A stretch of 64,000 bases of DNA from Emmonsiellopsis sp. PD_33 (GCA_032988165.1 JANTQF010000004.1:62001-126000), one strand, 5' to 3'. Counted from the first letter of the stretch, positions 24,390 through 37,772 are shown. The notes: generated by a model from the sequence alone, not told the origin. Made by a program: numbers and translations.

Positions 24390-27300
24390 GTTTAGTTGCT
24401 TGCCTTCTGTCAATAGGGACGTCGTAGGAGACGTTCAAAAAACACCGACGGAGGTAGAAGAAAGAATAGAACGGTCTGGGGTATATGAAGAAGTGCTCTG
24501 GCAGAGGCAAATAAAGGAGTGACGATACCAGGGGTAATGCCTAGGATGGTCAGTAGGGGGCGGCTGACACGAAAGAATGACTTGGGTGTGGGAGAAGACC
24601 CTGAGGACGACCCGAACTATTCTACCACGGTCCAACGCGAGATTGTGTGGACTTCCAAGCAGGCCTGAACGTAAGTTACTTGACTCCAAGCGGTCGCAAG
24701 TAAGGCGACATGGTTCTCTGTCTAGTCTTTACAGCCTGAGTTTTTGCGGGCGTCGGTGCTGGATCATCTTGCTTGTTGCTTTCTCTGTACCCTGTATTGT
24801 AACTATCTATCTACCCCTGAACATCTTCATTCCTCCTTTCAATTTATGGCTTTTTTTTTTTTTTTTTTTGGCTTCATAATTACTAGGACCTTCAACGTTT
24901 CCGGGGCTAACTTCGAACAAGCAGTCTCCCATCAGAGTGAGGTAACTTTGTTTGGCAACGGAATCCTTGTCCCGCATCCCGAATGCCGCATTCCCTGCTG
25001 AACCTGAGGCTGTACCAACTCCGAAAATCTCTGGTCTGTGCGGAAAGCCCTAAGAGCGGACAATTATTCCCGCCGCCTGTCAGGCTGTGGTCAAGATTAG
25101 AATCACCGCTAAAGACTTCCGGCATGCTGATCGGTGGGCCTCATAGTTACTTGGGAAAGGTTCAACCATACTGCCGAGTCCATCAACGTCAAGCCAGCAC
25201 CCCAATACTCCATATAACCCACGGAATTCCACCTTCTCGACTGATGAGAACACATTTCCATCCATAGAAAATGGCCAAAGTTCATCTCTACACAGGCTTC
25301 GCATCTTCCCCCCTCCTTGTTGCCCTCAGCATCCTTCATCTCCTTTAGCATCTCATCCTCTTTCCCCTATTTCGTCCCGACCTCCGCTCCATTCCAGGCC
25401 CAGTCTAACCGATCTGCGTCGTCTCCTGCTGGTCCGTAGTACCGGATCCGCCCACTGATATGAAAGCCGTAGTGTAGCATCTAGTTACTTACCTGGCCCG
25501 GTAAGTAGTTATTGGCATTGGCCATTTGATTATGGTTTTTAACCTTGCTTTATAACATTTAGTTAAGCAGGGAACTTGAACAAATTTTTCAATCCAGGGG
25601 GCAAGTGGGTGATAGTTATGTAGTAACTAAACTGGGTAGCAATGGGCTGTAATGAGTTGTTAGGCTTAAATCCCCTCTTACCCCCCTGTACCCGCGCCGA
25701 AGCTCTGTCTCTTCTAGCCCTATCCATGGATATATATAGTTATGTCACAAAAAGGAAAAAAAACAGGCAGATCCCCCCCTGACTCGAAAAGACAAACTTT
25801 AAACCGAGATTAATATTCAGTGGTTTAAATCCCCGCGTAGGCTCATTATGCACTACCAGGATGGACCCCCTCCCTCCCTGGCTTATCTTATCTGTTTTAA
25901 CTGCAGGGGCTACATAGTTCAGCCTTGCGATAATTAAGAACCATGATCAACATGATGCTACCGACACATCCACACCTACATCTACGTCCCAAACCTGACC
26001 GGACGGGTTTAAATGGGAAGTAGTAGTAGTTCAGAAAAAGAAGTAAAAGCTTATTTTAACCTTTTGCCTGCTAGAGTTCTATTTTTAGCAAGACTGTGAG
26101 TTACTAATAATCGTTTTACACGGAATGGGAGGGCGGTGTATGGCAGGGAAACAGAGAACGCCGTCGAGATGGGTGATATAATATGCTGGGTTATGGCAAA
26201 GTTAGGTAGTTACGAGGATGAATGTAGGTTTTTATGTTCATTCCGTATTCTATACTTTTGGGGGGGGGGAAGAATAGGCTTTAGAGCAGGGATAAGGCTT
26301 TAAATGCAGCAAAACATACCAATGAACCTCTGTCTATTTCAAAGACCAACTATATAAAAAAGGCTACCTTTACTCAGCCAACGGGCAATGCTGATTCCTG
26401 AAACGTGATGATGTAAGGATACGACATAATATTGGCATCATAAAATCCACTTTTTGGGTTTGCCCTGGCCCTGGCCCTGGCCCTTGAGAAGTTGGTCGCC
26501 CCTTGCAGCCCAGTTAGCGGGGACCAAATTACCTAGGTTACCAGAGTCGAATGCCGGGGTTGAGGGTTTTTTGTGTATTTTTAGCCATGAAGAAGAGAAT
26601 TTGAAACGAACGAGGAACTACTGCGTAATATATCAAGAAAGAAAGAAGAACTTCATAGCCGAGTGCGTATTGGCGGCTGACTGTGTCAGGGAATCGTCTG
26701 GGGTGATTGTCAGAAAGCTTGATTTTTACGTTAAAAATGCTTGCAGTGGTGGGAATTTGTGGGGAGGGGCTGAGACGATCGGCTGCTCCTGGGCACAAGC
26801 CGCAGCGGCGATGCAGTGGCAGTGATCATTAATGATGGATGACTCTGAGGGGCGATCAGTGATCGGTCAATCGTGAGACGGCAGACCGCCTCTCGGTGTC
26901 GGCGACCCAATCGACGAAGCCAACACAGTTACACACCATGTTGACGGGACAGAACTATGGCAGAGGCTGGAGGAGGATCGGCAACAAAGGACTGGGGCTG
27001 CAGAGAAAGAAAACGGAGTCCAACAGCGGTGGTTGGGGTTGGTTGGGGAGTCAGGATCACCAACTTATGGGCCGTGGGATAGACAGACAGTTATTTGATA
27101 TTGATATGTGTTCGCCAACTGCATCGTGACTCCAGTCAATCTGATCGTAAGATGTCGTCAGCCGCGTCGTACAGGTACGGTATGTATGTACGGTACGGTA
27201 CGGGCGGTATGTACCAGCGGTAACGGCGCGTCACGGGGCTAGCGGGCTGGGCGGTGGTCGTGTGCTCGCCTGCCGAATCCTGCAGCCCGGGTATTGAAAC

Positions 27301-27672
27301 TTTGGTACCAGCTCCCGTACCGCCCGTACCTACCCCCTTCCAGCACCACCTCTCATCCTCTGCTTCTCCTCTCCTCTCCTCTCCCCTCTCCTCTCCCTCT
27401 CTTGTCTCTCTTGTCCCTCTTTTGTCTCTTCTCTCTGCCCGTCATTCGCTCGTTTCTGCATTCATTGTTACCGGCTGAGGGACACGACTACATGGTTGTC
27501 TGATCTCCCGCCGATCACTTTCTTTTTGTTCTGCTTCTGCTTCTTCTCTTTCCTTTGCCCTCCCCTCCCTCTTTTTGGATATATCTCTCTGTCGAGTTCT
27601 AATTCACTGCCTCCGCCTCCGCCTCCACGGGATGGGCTGGCTGCCGCTGATTGCCTCGTCCCCGTCGCTGCA
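24390..27672. other. Long intergenic region, no gene seen
   Basis: About 3.3 kb with only short chance frames. It contains a T run near 24849-24868, a CCCTGG hexamer repeated about 3.5 times near 26462-26482, and GGTAC-rich repeats near 27175-27210. The last 300 bp are the pyrimidine-rich leader of the sulfatase-like gene. Confidence 0.6.
27358..27445 (+). promoter_or_regulatory. CT-rich promoter tract upstream of the sulfatase-like gene
   Basis: An almost pure pyrimidine tract (CTCTCCTCTCCTCTCC units) on the coding strand, 230-315 bp before the start codon. CT-rich tracts just upstream of transcription starts are common in fungal core promoters. The role here is inferred from position only. 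Confidence 0.4.
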
Positions 27673-30373
27673 ATGAAGCTCCCTTCGTTCCGGGCCTTCC
27701 ACCCCCTCGTCTTCTCCGTGCTCGTCGTCGCCCTCCTCGCCGCAAAGCTCCTGCATCTGTTCCAGCACGTCGCCTCGATCCCCTCGCTGCCGTTTATTCT
27801 CTACCTCCCCACGTTCTTTATCCAGGATGTCCTCCTCATCATTGTTCAACGCCTGCTTCTCCACTGCCAAACCCGCACCCCCTGGTCGGTGACTGGGCTG
27901 GGTGTTGCGGTGCTTCTTGCGTATGGACCCCCGTCCTTGACTATCCAGCCTCGCTTCTGGTAGCTGACTGTTCCGCTTTATATAGGGTCATATCTCTCGG
28001 TGCCTCCGCTGCTCAGTTCGGATTCTACTATGTTACCGGCGGGGAACTCCAATGGGATGCTGCAGGCAGTGTGGCCAGCGATCCCGCCGCCATGCGCCTC
28101 ATGATGAGTGGCATTGTTCCCGTCAGCATATCGGGCATGTTCATGATCCTCATCTCGTGGCTAGTCACGCCGTTCCTCTACAACAAAGTCGGTGGCTGGC
28201 TGGTGTCGATTTGGAAGATGGTTACTCCTGGAAACTGGGAAAAGTTTCTTCCTGCCGTGCAGGCAAAATCTGATTTCTCAGAGTACAAAGTGGTCCGCCT
28301 ATGGCCGCTATGCGCTCTAACGACTATTCTCTCCCTCACCGTTTTACAATTCGTTCGACCCGCCATTCCTTACGATCACATCTCCGCAACGTTACCAGTC
28401 GCGATGAGTCGCATGTTGTTTTCAGGGCATGGTTGTCCAGGAAGGAATCTCCCCAACGGCGAATCGTTTCCGCTAGCGGAGTTGGTTGCGGAGGATCTGT
28501 GGATAATGCCTCATGAGGACAACAAGGGATGGGCTCCGGGAAAGAGCAATTTTTTCATTCAGCAGTATACAGACAGGCAACGAGACTGGCTGCCGTCGGA
28601 CTTGCCAGCTGGGTTTGATCGCTGGGACAGAAAAAAAATGGCTAAGCAGGCAGCTGAAGGCAATGCGACGGCTGCCAAGGGCAGCAAAAACAAGTGCCCC
28701 GATCTGGACGGAACCAACTTTTATAACCCTGTTGCCGATCCCTTACGAATCTCGAATCTCGATCTCGAGCCGTACGAGGAGCTCCGCAATGCGTTCAAGG
28801 ACGTAATGATTTCGCATGTTGTTCTTGTTACAATGGAGAGCACCCGCAAGGACATGTTTCCCTTGAAAGAGGGTTCGTTCCTTCACCAGAAGATTCTTAG
28901 TTCGCACAAAACCGATGAGGACAAGAATGGGTGCAACGACAAGCTAGCTCAGGTTAGCCGGGTAGCGGAGCAACTCACGGGAGAATCGTTCTTTACCTCC
29001 CCAGAAAAACAACCTGAGCTTTTGCCTGGTGTATGGCGTGACAGTGCCGCCCCAGGCATGGGCGGACTCAGCGTCGTTGGAGCACTGACCGGCAGTAGTC
29101 TTTCTTTCAAAAGCGTTTTGGGCAGCCATTGTGGTGTTGGTCCGCTTCCAGAGGATTTCCTCGAGGAGGTCAATGGAATGATCTACCAGCCCTGCATTCC
29201 CCAGATACTAGAGCTCTTTAACCACGAGAAGGGCCCTGTGTTTTTGAACGACACAAAAGAACCATTGCTTGATCATCGCGAAAGCGTACATCGACGGCAG
29301 TGGGAGTCTGTATTTGTTCAGTCGATCACGGATGAATATGACCGTCAAAACCAGCTCAACAAGCAGATGAGCTTCGGAGAGTCATTTTCAAAGGAGACGC
29401 TGGAAGACTCAACTAACAAGTATTATCCTCCTAAATCCCCCGAGATTAACTATTTTGGGTAAGTCGTTTCTAGCCCTATATTATAGGAAGCGCCTGTACT
29501 GATAATGTCTGTAGATATGCCGAAAGTGAAGTTAAGCCTTTCATTCGCGACAAGATAGCCGGCGCGATTGCCAACAACAAACGTCTTTTCCTCTCCCATT
29601 TTACAAGCACCACCCATCATCCATGGGCAACGCCTGCTGACTTCAATAAAACTGAATACATGGGCTCTGAAGGTTCCCATGAGCATATGAACTCGTTCTT
29701 GAACGTTGTCCGCTACGACGATCTTTGGATAGGAGAGATCCTTAGCCTCTTGGAAGAGAACGGCATTGCAAACGAAACCCTAGTTGTGCTCGTAGGCGAC
29801 CACGGCCAGGCGTTCGAAGAAGATTCCGAAATGACAGGCACCTACGAAAACGGCCATATCAGCAATTTCCGCGTCCCCCTTGTATTCCGTCACCCCCATC
29901 TCCCCCGACTCCAAATCAACGCAAACGCAACCTCCATGTCCATCCTCCCCACAATCCTTGACCTCCTCGTCTCTACCAGCTCCCTCGACCCCCGCGACGC
30001 ATCTGCTGCCGCAGACCTGATGCACGACTACGAAGGCCAATCTCTCATCCGGCCCTACAAACCGACCTTGGACGGCCGCCAGGCATGGAACTTTGGCATC
30101 ATCAATGCCGGTGGCGCCATGCTGTCCATCACTTCCGCGGCCGTACAGTATCGGATCGTCATCCCGCTATCCGGCGACTTTATGTTCCGCTTCACAGATC
30201 TGGTAACAGACCATGATGAGCAGGATCCGCTGGAGAAGTGGACTCTACCTGATCTCATGCACGCCGTGGGGAAGAAGCATGGCGAAGATGCGGCCAAGTG
30301 GGCCGGCGAGGCGGATGCGATTGCGAGGTGGTGGGTGAAGGAGATGCATCGCCTGTATAATTATAATAAGTGA
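27673..30373 (+). CDS. Membrane-anchored sulfatase-domain protein (LTA synthase-like fold)
   Basis: Three exons: 27673-27920, 27986-29458 and 29515-30373 (2580 nt, 859 residues; 65- and 56-bp GT-AG introns). The N-terminal ~280 residues contain several hydrophobic helices (start MKLPSFRAFHPLVFSVLVVA). A large soluble domain of the alkaline phosphatase/sulfatase superfamily follows. The expected nucleophile segment is VTMESTRKDMF (residues 364-374), with a Ser/Thr where classical sulfatases have Cys or Ser in C/S-x-P-x-R. The metal-site motif VGDHGQAFEE (D669, H670) and the substrate-region motif SHFTSTTHHPW are present. This looks more like the phosphoglycerol-transferase/LTA-synthase branch than a true sulfatase. 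Substrate unknown. The start is the first in-frame ATG. Confidence 0.88.
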
Positions 30374-30542
30374 TGGGATAATTTTCCCCCCGTCTTGGAA
30401 CGACCAAACCTCACAAAAAGAGAGATAATAACCTACCTAATATTTCTTCTCGTTTATTTTTGGAACGGACTGGAATAATTCCCTTTTTTTTACAACGTTT
30501 GGCGAACCGGGGTTTTATATATTTATTATATTCCTTTGCTCA

Positions 30543-30567
30543 TTTTTTTTTTTTTTTTTTTTTTTTT
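30543..30567. repeat. Poly-T run of 25
   Basis: An uninterrupted T homopolymer about 170 bp beyond the sulfatase-like stop codon. It is probably 3' flank and prone to length error in assembly. Confidence 0.9.
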
Positions 30568-31576
30568 CTGTTTTGGCGATTTAGGAGTGGGCGGCTGGTT
30601 GGGCGAGGCGGGAAAAAAAAAAGGAACAATGAGCTCTCCTTTTGATGAATGCTTCTGATTCTGAACCTTTCGCGCAACCCTTCAGATGTTTGGATTTTTT
30701 TTTTTATCTATCTCCACCACTTGTTAAAACTGGCTAGCTATGTAGCATTAGCATGGTTTCATTTTTTGGCATGTTTAAATAAATAAATGAATCATTAGCA
30801 TATTATTTTAGCCTTTCTTTGGAGATTTACATTATACTACTTCTTAGTACCTATAGCTATCTATTTATATCTATTTGTCTGTAGGCATCATTCTTCCTAC
30901 TCTATAGGACGTGAAGAGAGAATAAATATCCCCTTTCACATTATCAGTTCATAAATGAGGTGACAAACTAATTAACTCAGTTTCTCTCTCTCCTCTCTCC
31001 CCTCTCCTCTCTTCTCTAACACAAAAAAAAAAAAAAAAAAGGCAAGAATAAATATTAAGGTTACCTACCTAATTACCTATCTATATATACATTATAAATG
31101 TAGTTAATCCATTAAACCTATCCATTCATCTGTTAAATAACCCTGGGTAGGTAGTTATATATTTATCCTACATAGAGTTATACTATTCTAGTTTCCGGTA
31201 GAAAGAAACCAAAAGAAACAAAAAAAAAAAAATAGAAATATAAAAAAAAAATCCAGCCTCCCCTTTTCCAGTTCCTAATCCCAATCCCAATCCCAATCCC
31301 ATTCATTCCCATTTGAAATCCATTCCAGCGCCGCCCCTTTCCTCCCTCCCTCCCTCCCTCCCTTCCTTTCCTTCCTTTCCCATAACCCAGCCAATCTAGC
31401 CAGCCAGGGGGTCCATCCGATGGCTATGCATTCCGACTTCCGCTAACTCAAAGCCTGGTCGGTTATATATATATAGTTTTTTTCTAAAAAAGTAGCGAAA
31501 AAAAAGCATCACAGAGGAAAAAATCATACAGTAGATAAATATACACATGCACGCACACCCACACAACCACACACAT

Positions 31577-31596
31577 AGAGAGAGAGAGAGAGAGAG
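31577..31596. repeat. (GA)n microsatellite
   Basis: About ten GA units in the 3' flank of the JmjC gene. Confidence 0.85.
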
Positions 31597-31719
31597 AAAG
31601 AGACACAGCATATGAATATGATAATCTATACAAACCACCCCACATGGACAGCCATAGAACACACACAAAAATATATATAAAAAAAACATCACACCGCTCA
31701 TTCATCTCACTTAAATGAG

Positions 31720-34700
31720 CTACAAGAAATACCCCAACCTCCCTGCTTCCCTCCTAATCCCCTCTCTCAGCCCGACCAGATTTGGAAACTCCACCTCCAA
31801 CCCCCGCAACAACCTCTCCCCGCGATCCTTCTTCGCCAGCTGCACGCTCTCCTCCACGTGCCGGATCTCCTGCTGGATCATCCGGTGGGAGTCATGGAGG
31901 GAGAGCGCGAGCAGCTCGTCTGCGTACTGTCGGAGGCGGAGGAGGCGGGATTCTAGGTTTGGGAGGTTGGAGGAGGTGGTGATGGTGCGGGGGGAGGAGG
32001 TTGGGGAGTCGTTGGTTGGGTGTGGAGGGTCGAGGGGGGGTAGGGTGTGGGTATGTGATGGGTGGTTGTGGTTGGTGGATGGGTTGTTGGAGGATGCGGG
32101 GTGGTGGAGATGATGGGGATGGTGGATAGGGGCGGAGGTGGGCGTGGAGAGGGAGTGGGTGTGGGTGTGGGAATGGGAGTTTGCGGTTGTGGGCGTCATG
32201 GGGGACATGGTCCCACCACCGCTCAGATCATATTTGACGTCGTTGTTGCGGACAGGGTTTAGTTCTTGCGGAGGCGGGACGGGTAGTTTACCTCGGGAAG
32301 CGGCGGCAACGTTGGCAAGCGCGGTAATTCCGTCGTTGTTAAGTGTGGAGTGGCTGGGCGTTGGCGAGCCAATTACCAGATGGCCATTTGGGGTTCGTTG
32401 CGATTTTAGTGGTGGGAGGGAGAGTTCGTCGTCTTGTGGAGAAGGCATTTGGGTGATGTAGTCAATGCCGTGCAGGGTCTTGACTGTTGATACTTCGCCC
32501 CGGGCCAGCCGGGGGACCTTGACACTACCATTGGTGGATGATCGTGGGATTTTTGCTTGTGGGAGGGCGCAGTCTGAATCGATTGATTCGGACATTATGG
32601 GGTCCCTGTCTTTGCCGTGGAAACCGAATGATCGATCGGATTCCGGGGTTGGGAGATCGGGATGGGATGATGGGGCAGATCTGTAGCCACCGACCGCTAT
32701 GGATGTTACGGATAGTGGGCGTTTTTGGGGTTTAGAAGGAGGCATGATATAGACGGAAGCCAATGAAGATGGGGCGGGAGTCCGCTGATTTGCCTTAAAG
32801 TTAGCGATGTTGTAAAGACACGAAGCGAGACATAACTGACCCTCTTTTGATCAAATACATTATCGGTAAAGCCCATAATCTTTCCGCGTGGGTCAGCAGG
32901 CTTGACCCGGCGCTTTGAAGCGGGCTTTTCTGCTTTAGCATAGGCAGATACAAAATGACAGCACTGGATAGACTTGGGTTAGCACGCCAGACTGGTAATG
33001 TAGGGACGGTAGGAGGTGAGGCACAACAAAATGGAAGCATAATGTAAAACGATAAACGAGACATACCCGGCAATTACATGTTTCTGAGCATTTTGGGCAA
33101 ACCCAAAGTCCGGAATGACGCATAACATCGGCGGAATTCATATCAAAATGGCGAAATAACCCACGAAAACAAAAGAAGGCGGAGCACGTATCGCACCGTC
33201 TCCCTTTCCATTCGAGGTGATCTATCCTGCAAAGGTGACACAGCTTGATGGCATTGCTTTGACGAGAACGCATTAGGTCATTAACTGCAGTCCCCAAGGA
33301 TTTCCGACGGCCGGTATTGGCATTGTCCTCAGGTTCGTACCCAAGGATTGACTCTGCCCTCATAAGGACTCGAGAACAGGTGGCTGGAGGGACGATTTCT
33401 GCCCACGAGTAGCTTGAAAGGTGTTCACAACTCCTGCCGCTAAGGAAACAAAGTAGGCAGAGGTCAAAATCTTGACACTCGTTGCATCGCAGATGCCGGT
33501 TCCAGATCGCCGTCCCGCAAAAGTCGCAGGTGGCAATGGCAGTATCTGGTATCCGAACCAATGAGATGGGAGTAACTGGTTGATCATCAATCATTTCGTC
33601 CCGCACCATTTGGCGGAATAGCCCTGTGAGAAGCGGCAAATCAGGCGGAATGGGCCCTGATTGTTCTCGTAACAGACTCAGCATAGCGCACGCCAACGAT
33701 AGATTGGATCGCGCGACATCTGGATGGCAGAGCCGATTGAATGGAGGCTGGACGTAGTTGAGCCCAGCCTCAAGCGAGAGCGGATGTAGGATATTCCACA
33801 CCATCTTGGTAGACACTGAGCCGAGATTCCAAACCTGATGAGCTGTTGCTGGAGGAAATACAACCAGATCTCCCACCTTCTGCTCATGGACATAGAGGGG
33901 GAAGTCTGCGCTGTGCAGCTCCTCGGGCCCCAAATTTAGCCAGTCCACGTGGGGAGAAGCACCCCGAGAGGCCATGAAGGCATCATATTTGACTTGGGAT
34001 TCAAAATCGGTTCCGAAACAGAGAACAGGGCGGTCTGTGGTTTACAATTTTAGCCATGATAATGTACAGAGGCCTGAAGGACATACCGCTTGCTTCGACG
34101 AGAAGGTTTAACGCAACGGTGGAAGAAAAACATCTATGGAACCCAGACCTGCTTCACATTAGAAATATGGTAAGGAGCGGTAGGAAATCAGATTACGCAC
34201 GAGGAGCCTTCCGAACCGACATAAGCCATCATGACCTCGCTGCGGGCGCATGCTGGCAACCACTGGAATAGATCCACGCGGCCACCCCATTGCACTTCCG
34301 GTGGAAGCAGGGTTCTGCATCTCGCCAACCAAGCTTCTGGGCAGCGTAAATCTCGTGCGTAGAGATTCTTGAACTCTCGGTATGACTGACGAGCAGCATC
34401 CGCAAACTTCTTAAGCGTGAAGCTTAGATCTCTGGCTGTGCTGCAATTGCGGATTGGGATATCTATAGAAGCTGGTTAACTGGGGCATGGCAAGCAACAT
34501 ATTTTGTTGTATGATCTCTTTCGCATAATTTAGGCAAACCCCAACACTGCAAAATCCCCCCATAATCACCCATAAGACAAAGTAGAGGTATATAATGGAT
34601 ATATAAAATTCCCAGGTCTTACTTTTCTTCGTAGACAGCTCTATCAAGCTCTCAATTGAAAACAGCTTCTTGTCCCATTCCGGCAGCTTCTCAAAATCCT

Positions 34701-34980
34701 GGATGACGAACGGCTGACCGATATGAAGCCTCCGCGTAAGCCATTCTGAGAAGGTACTGGACGAACCCTCCAACCCGCCATTTACCACGCCATTGCTATT
34801 TCGGATCGCAGAATGTCCGCCGCTGCAGACTCCGGTGGTTCGTCTGAGATCGACGATCGAATACCGGGGGAACTCGAGGAACGGCTTGCCTAGAGCAAGA
34901 AGCTCTGCGGACCGAATCGAGACATTCTGGGAGGCAGTATTGTCCGAGGAATCTTTCAAAAGAGGAGCGGCAGCCGTCAT
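31720..34980 (-). CDS. JmjC-domain protein with 4CXXC_R1-type zinc finger
   Basis: Six exons: 34980-34623, 34462-34201, 34148-34087, 34034-33067, 32963-32841 and 32784-31720 (2838 nt, 945 residues), all GT-AG and in phase. A JmjC fold spans about residues 110-320, with landmarks HIGQPFVIQDFEKLPEW, VMMAYVGSEGS, HRCFSSTVALNLL, and KVGDLVVFPPATAHQVWNLG. A first Cys-rich finger begins at about residue 397 (CDFC, CNEC, CLLC). A second Cys block, CHLC...CDTC...CPKCSETCNCRCCHF (about 490-570), matches the zf-4CXXC_R1 domain seen in chromatin proteins. The C-terminal third is His/Pro/Ser-rich with a helical end. It is probably nuclear and chromatin-linked. The Fe-binding H-x-D is H-R-C here, so demethylase activity is doubtful. 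Confidence 0.9.
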
Positions 34981-36455
34981 GATCGCGCCGACCTGGCCAC
35001 CAACCAGCGCTCCGCGACACTCGAAAGGGACGATTTTAAAAGGTCATTGCGGAGGAACGGCTTCGAAGGTCAATTGGGCTTCCTTTTAGCTCAGTGAGAG
35101 AGAACCTGAGAAAGAGAAATCACAGGGGGTTGTTAGATATTGTACGATAGGTGCCATGGCTTTCGAGATATTTATTGGGCAGCGGAGAGAATATAAGTGA
35201 AGTACCTAGTTTTATAGCCCGACAAGGAGCGCAGAGAGCACGTCAAGGGCCAGCGGAAGCATACAGTGCTGGACAGACATCTGAAGATCACAACGAGGGA
35301 CGAGAGACAAAAGCAATATATCGAGCCTGGGAACGAGGAGCATTCGGTAATGGAGGCCGGGGAGAGTCGAGAGGGGTTGGGTTGGCGGAGGCGGTTGAGC
35401 CTCGGAGACGCCAAAGTCTGCAGGGACAATCAACCTCACGCCAACATCGTCTTCCTCCGCTGCTGGCCAACGCTGCTCAACATCCGCCCACCACCCCCCG
35501 CGAAGACGTGCTTGGGCCCAATATACCGTGGTCCCCTGATCCTGGCCCCGATCTTCCAGAGATGTCTGGTTTCTGGCTGATCCCAGTGTGAATGGACCAT
35601 CTCAGCCATGTCCGTGTCCCGTCCCTCTGCCGTCGGGACCACTTCCGTCTGCTCGCCAAAGGCCCTGGCAGAGACAGGGCAATATAAGGCTGTTTTATTA
35701 TTAAACCCATCTGGGGGGATCAGAGCAGGGACCACGGCACCTAATCATGGCATTCTTCGGTCCCCCCGCCGATTTGATATTGACCAGGATATCAACGATC
35801 TACTATCAATATATCATGGCGATATCCATGCAACAACCCCCAGGGATGGCCATGGTACTTTATCTACTTTACTCGTGTGCGTTAGAAAAAACGAATACTG
35901 GGAATATGCGAGCACATACCAGAAAGTGGCCCAAAGATGCCCTCAGGGAACAGCCATCTGCACATCTCGCATCCACCTTACTCTGTCCTCGAGGCTGGAT
36001 GTGATGGAATTTTTGCACAAAGCGGTAGAGTCCTGGCTCCAACCATCCGCATTGCCTCCGTCAGCTTAATTTGTGGGTGGTGGTGCCACGTATTTTCTGC
36101 CTACCCGTCATCCCTATTACTGGACTGAAGTATCCACACAATTCCTATTAACAAGGTAATACCTTTGATTTGTTCTAATATGATAGGTAGTTGCGTGAGA
36201 GCTCCGGACGTTCGGATCGCAATTACGACCAATGTCGCCAGGCCCTCCTTGTACTGATATTCTAAAATGACCACTAGGAGGAGTAATGGTCATCCCAAAA
36301 TCGAGGCCTACAATGGCGGGGAAAAGCAACAGAGGAAGAGAAATCAATATACATCCCGCCGCCTACTTTGATATATACCAGCCCCTCGAAACAGATCTTC
36401 GTGATCGGCTTTGCTATACTGAGACATAACTTCAATTTTCCGCCCATAATATGCG
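34981..36455. other. Divergent intergenic region between JmjC and J-domain genes
   Basis: About 1.5 kb. The stretch 35200-35750 is GC-rich and open in several frames on both strands, including a 153-codon + frame at 35608. I see no domain or codon signal that makes any of them convincing. Both promoters should lie here. Confidence 0.5.
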
Positions 36456-37772
36456 ATGACAGGCAATGATATGGAGTGCGACCACTATGCGGTTCTACAG
36501 ATCGACCTTAAAGCGACGAAGGATGATATCAGATCTGCTTACAAACGGCTTGCGCTGAAATGTCACCCAGACAAGGATCCTAATAATGTGAACGCGGCCT
36601 CAGTATTCCAGAAGGTGAGCAGGGAGCTGGGGCTTAAACATTGTCTATTCTATCCCGGACACACCAGGCGCTAATAATGGCACCCATAAACGATTAAGAT
36701 CCAGGAAGCATACGAAGTATTAAGCGATCCCGCCCAGCGAATTCTTTACGACTCCAAGTACGGGCGAACCACAGCGGCACGTACACCCCGTGGGAGCACC
36801 AGCGGGGATGGATTTTCCCGAACAGCGCCCCAAAACTCTGCGGAAACTCGAAGACAAGCAGCCGAAGAAGCCGCGTTACGAGCAAAAAAATTAGAGGTTG
36901 ACCAACTCCAGGATACCGTTGATAATCTGGCGGAAGAGATATTCAACCATGACTCCGTAGAAAGGGAAGCCGAGGAAGCAGAGCAGCTCAAACGGAAGCA
37001 AAATTCTGGCCTCTGGGCTGCGTTTTCATCACTGTGGTCTGCGCAACCAAAGCAGTCTGCCGAAGAGAAGCTTGCAGCTGAGCAGGAGCGACTCCAGAAA
37101 GCGTCATGGAGAAAGATCAAATCGGCACATCTCGCAGCTGACAGGGACAAGTTGCACTTGAAACGGATGCAATATAAGCGAATGGAACGAGACCTACTAG
37201 CAAGGAAGGCGAAAGAGCAACAGGAACGGGAGAAGCGAGAACAGGAAGCGCAATGGGAACAAATGAAACGAAACTGGGAACGACGGCGGGAGCAGGAGCG
37301 GGAGGAAGCAGAGGCGCGCCGAAAAGCCTTCGAACAGATGGAACGAGAGCGAAAGCAGCAGGATGAAGAAAGTGAGCAGAAGGCTGCAGCCCGGGATGCA
37401 CGACAGAGTCGAGAAAGTTGGGACCAGCAGGAACGACATCAACCGCCACCTTCACCGCGCCAGGAGCAGCAAGGAAGTACTGGAAGTACTCAAAGCAGTA
37501 ATAAATCCAAACAGTACGGGACGACGGCCGGCCACAGCCGTTTCTCTTCTGGCCAAAATCATGCGTTTCCTGCTGAGTGTCAGCATTCGGGGTGGTGGCC
37601 GCAAGTGCCGGGCAGACATCAGTGCTCTATGTGTCGTAGGGTTGTGCATGCCTTCATACTGGAATGCCCGCAATGTCATATTCAGGCCTGCGCGAACTGC
37701 AGGTCGAGATTGAAATCCAACTTTCGAGACAGACCAGGGAGACGAAGCGGCTCGTCAGGCATCTACAGCTAA
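36456..37772 (+). CDS. J-domain (Hsp40) protein with coiled coil and C-terminal Cys pairs
   Basis: Two exons, 36456-36614 and 36699-37772, are split by an 84-bp intron in phase 0 (1233 nt, 410 residues). The N-terminal J domain has the HPD motif at residues 37-39 (LALKCHPDKDPNN) and helix IV IQEAYEVLSDPAQR. J domains stimulate Hsp70 ATPase. A long charged, Glu/Arg/Lys/Gln-rich region follows (about 110-310) that should form coiled coil. The C-terminus has three Cys pairs (CSMC, CPQC, CANC) that could bind zinc, then a basic tail. It is a type III J protein; its partner and location are unknown. Confidence 0.87.

Larger units (their letters stand above)
30374..31719. other. Convergent intergenic region rich in homopolymers
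   Basis: Between the 3' ends of two convergent genes. It holds a 25-base T run, an 18-base A run (31023-31040), C/T-rich repeats (31340-31375) and a (GA)n tract (31577-31596). No gene is seen. Confidence 0.65.

Noticed and set aside
27496..27672. N-terminal extension of the sulfatase-like protein
   Set aside because: The frame is open upstream but starts with TTG; the first in-frame ATG is at 27673 and the upstream codons are leader-like pyrimidine repeats.
35080..35130. tRNA-like TAGCTCAGTGAGAGA segment
   Set aside because: Resembles a tRNA D-loop, but there is no anticodon stem, T-loop GGTTCRANTCC or acceptor pairing around it.
35608..36069. 153-codon + frame with an ATG
   Set aside because: No domain, no intron logic, and competing frames on both strands; kept only as a low-probability orphan in the intergenic note.
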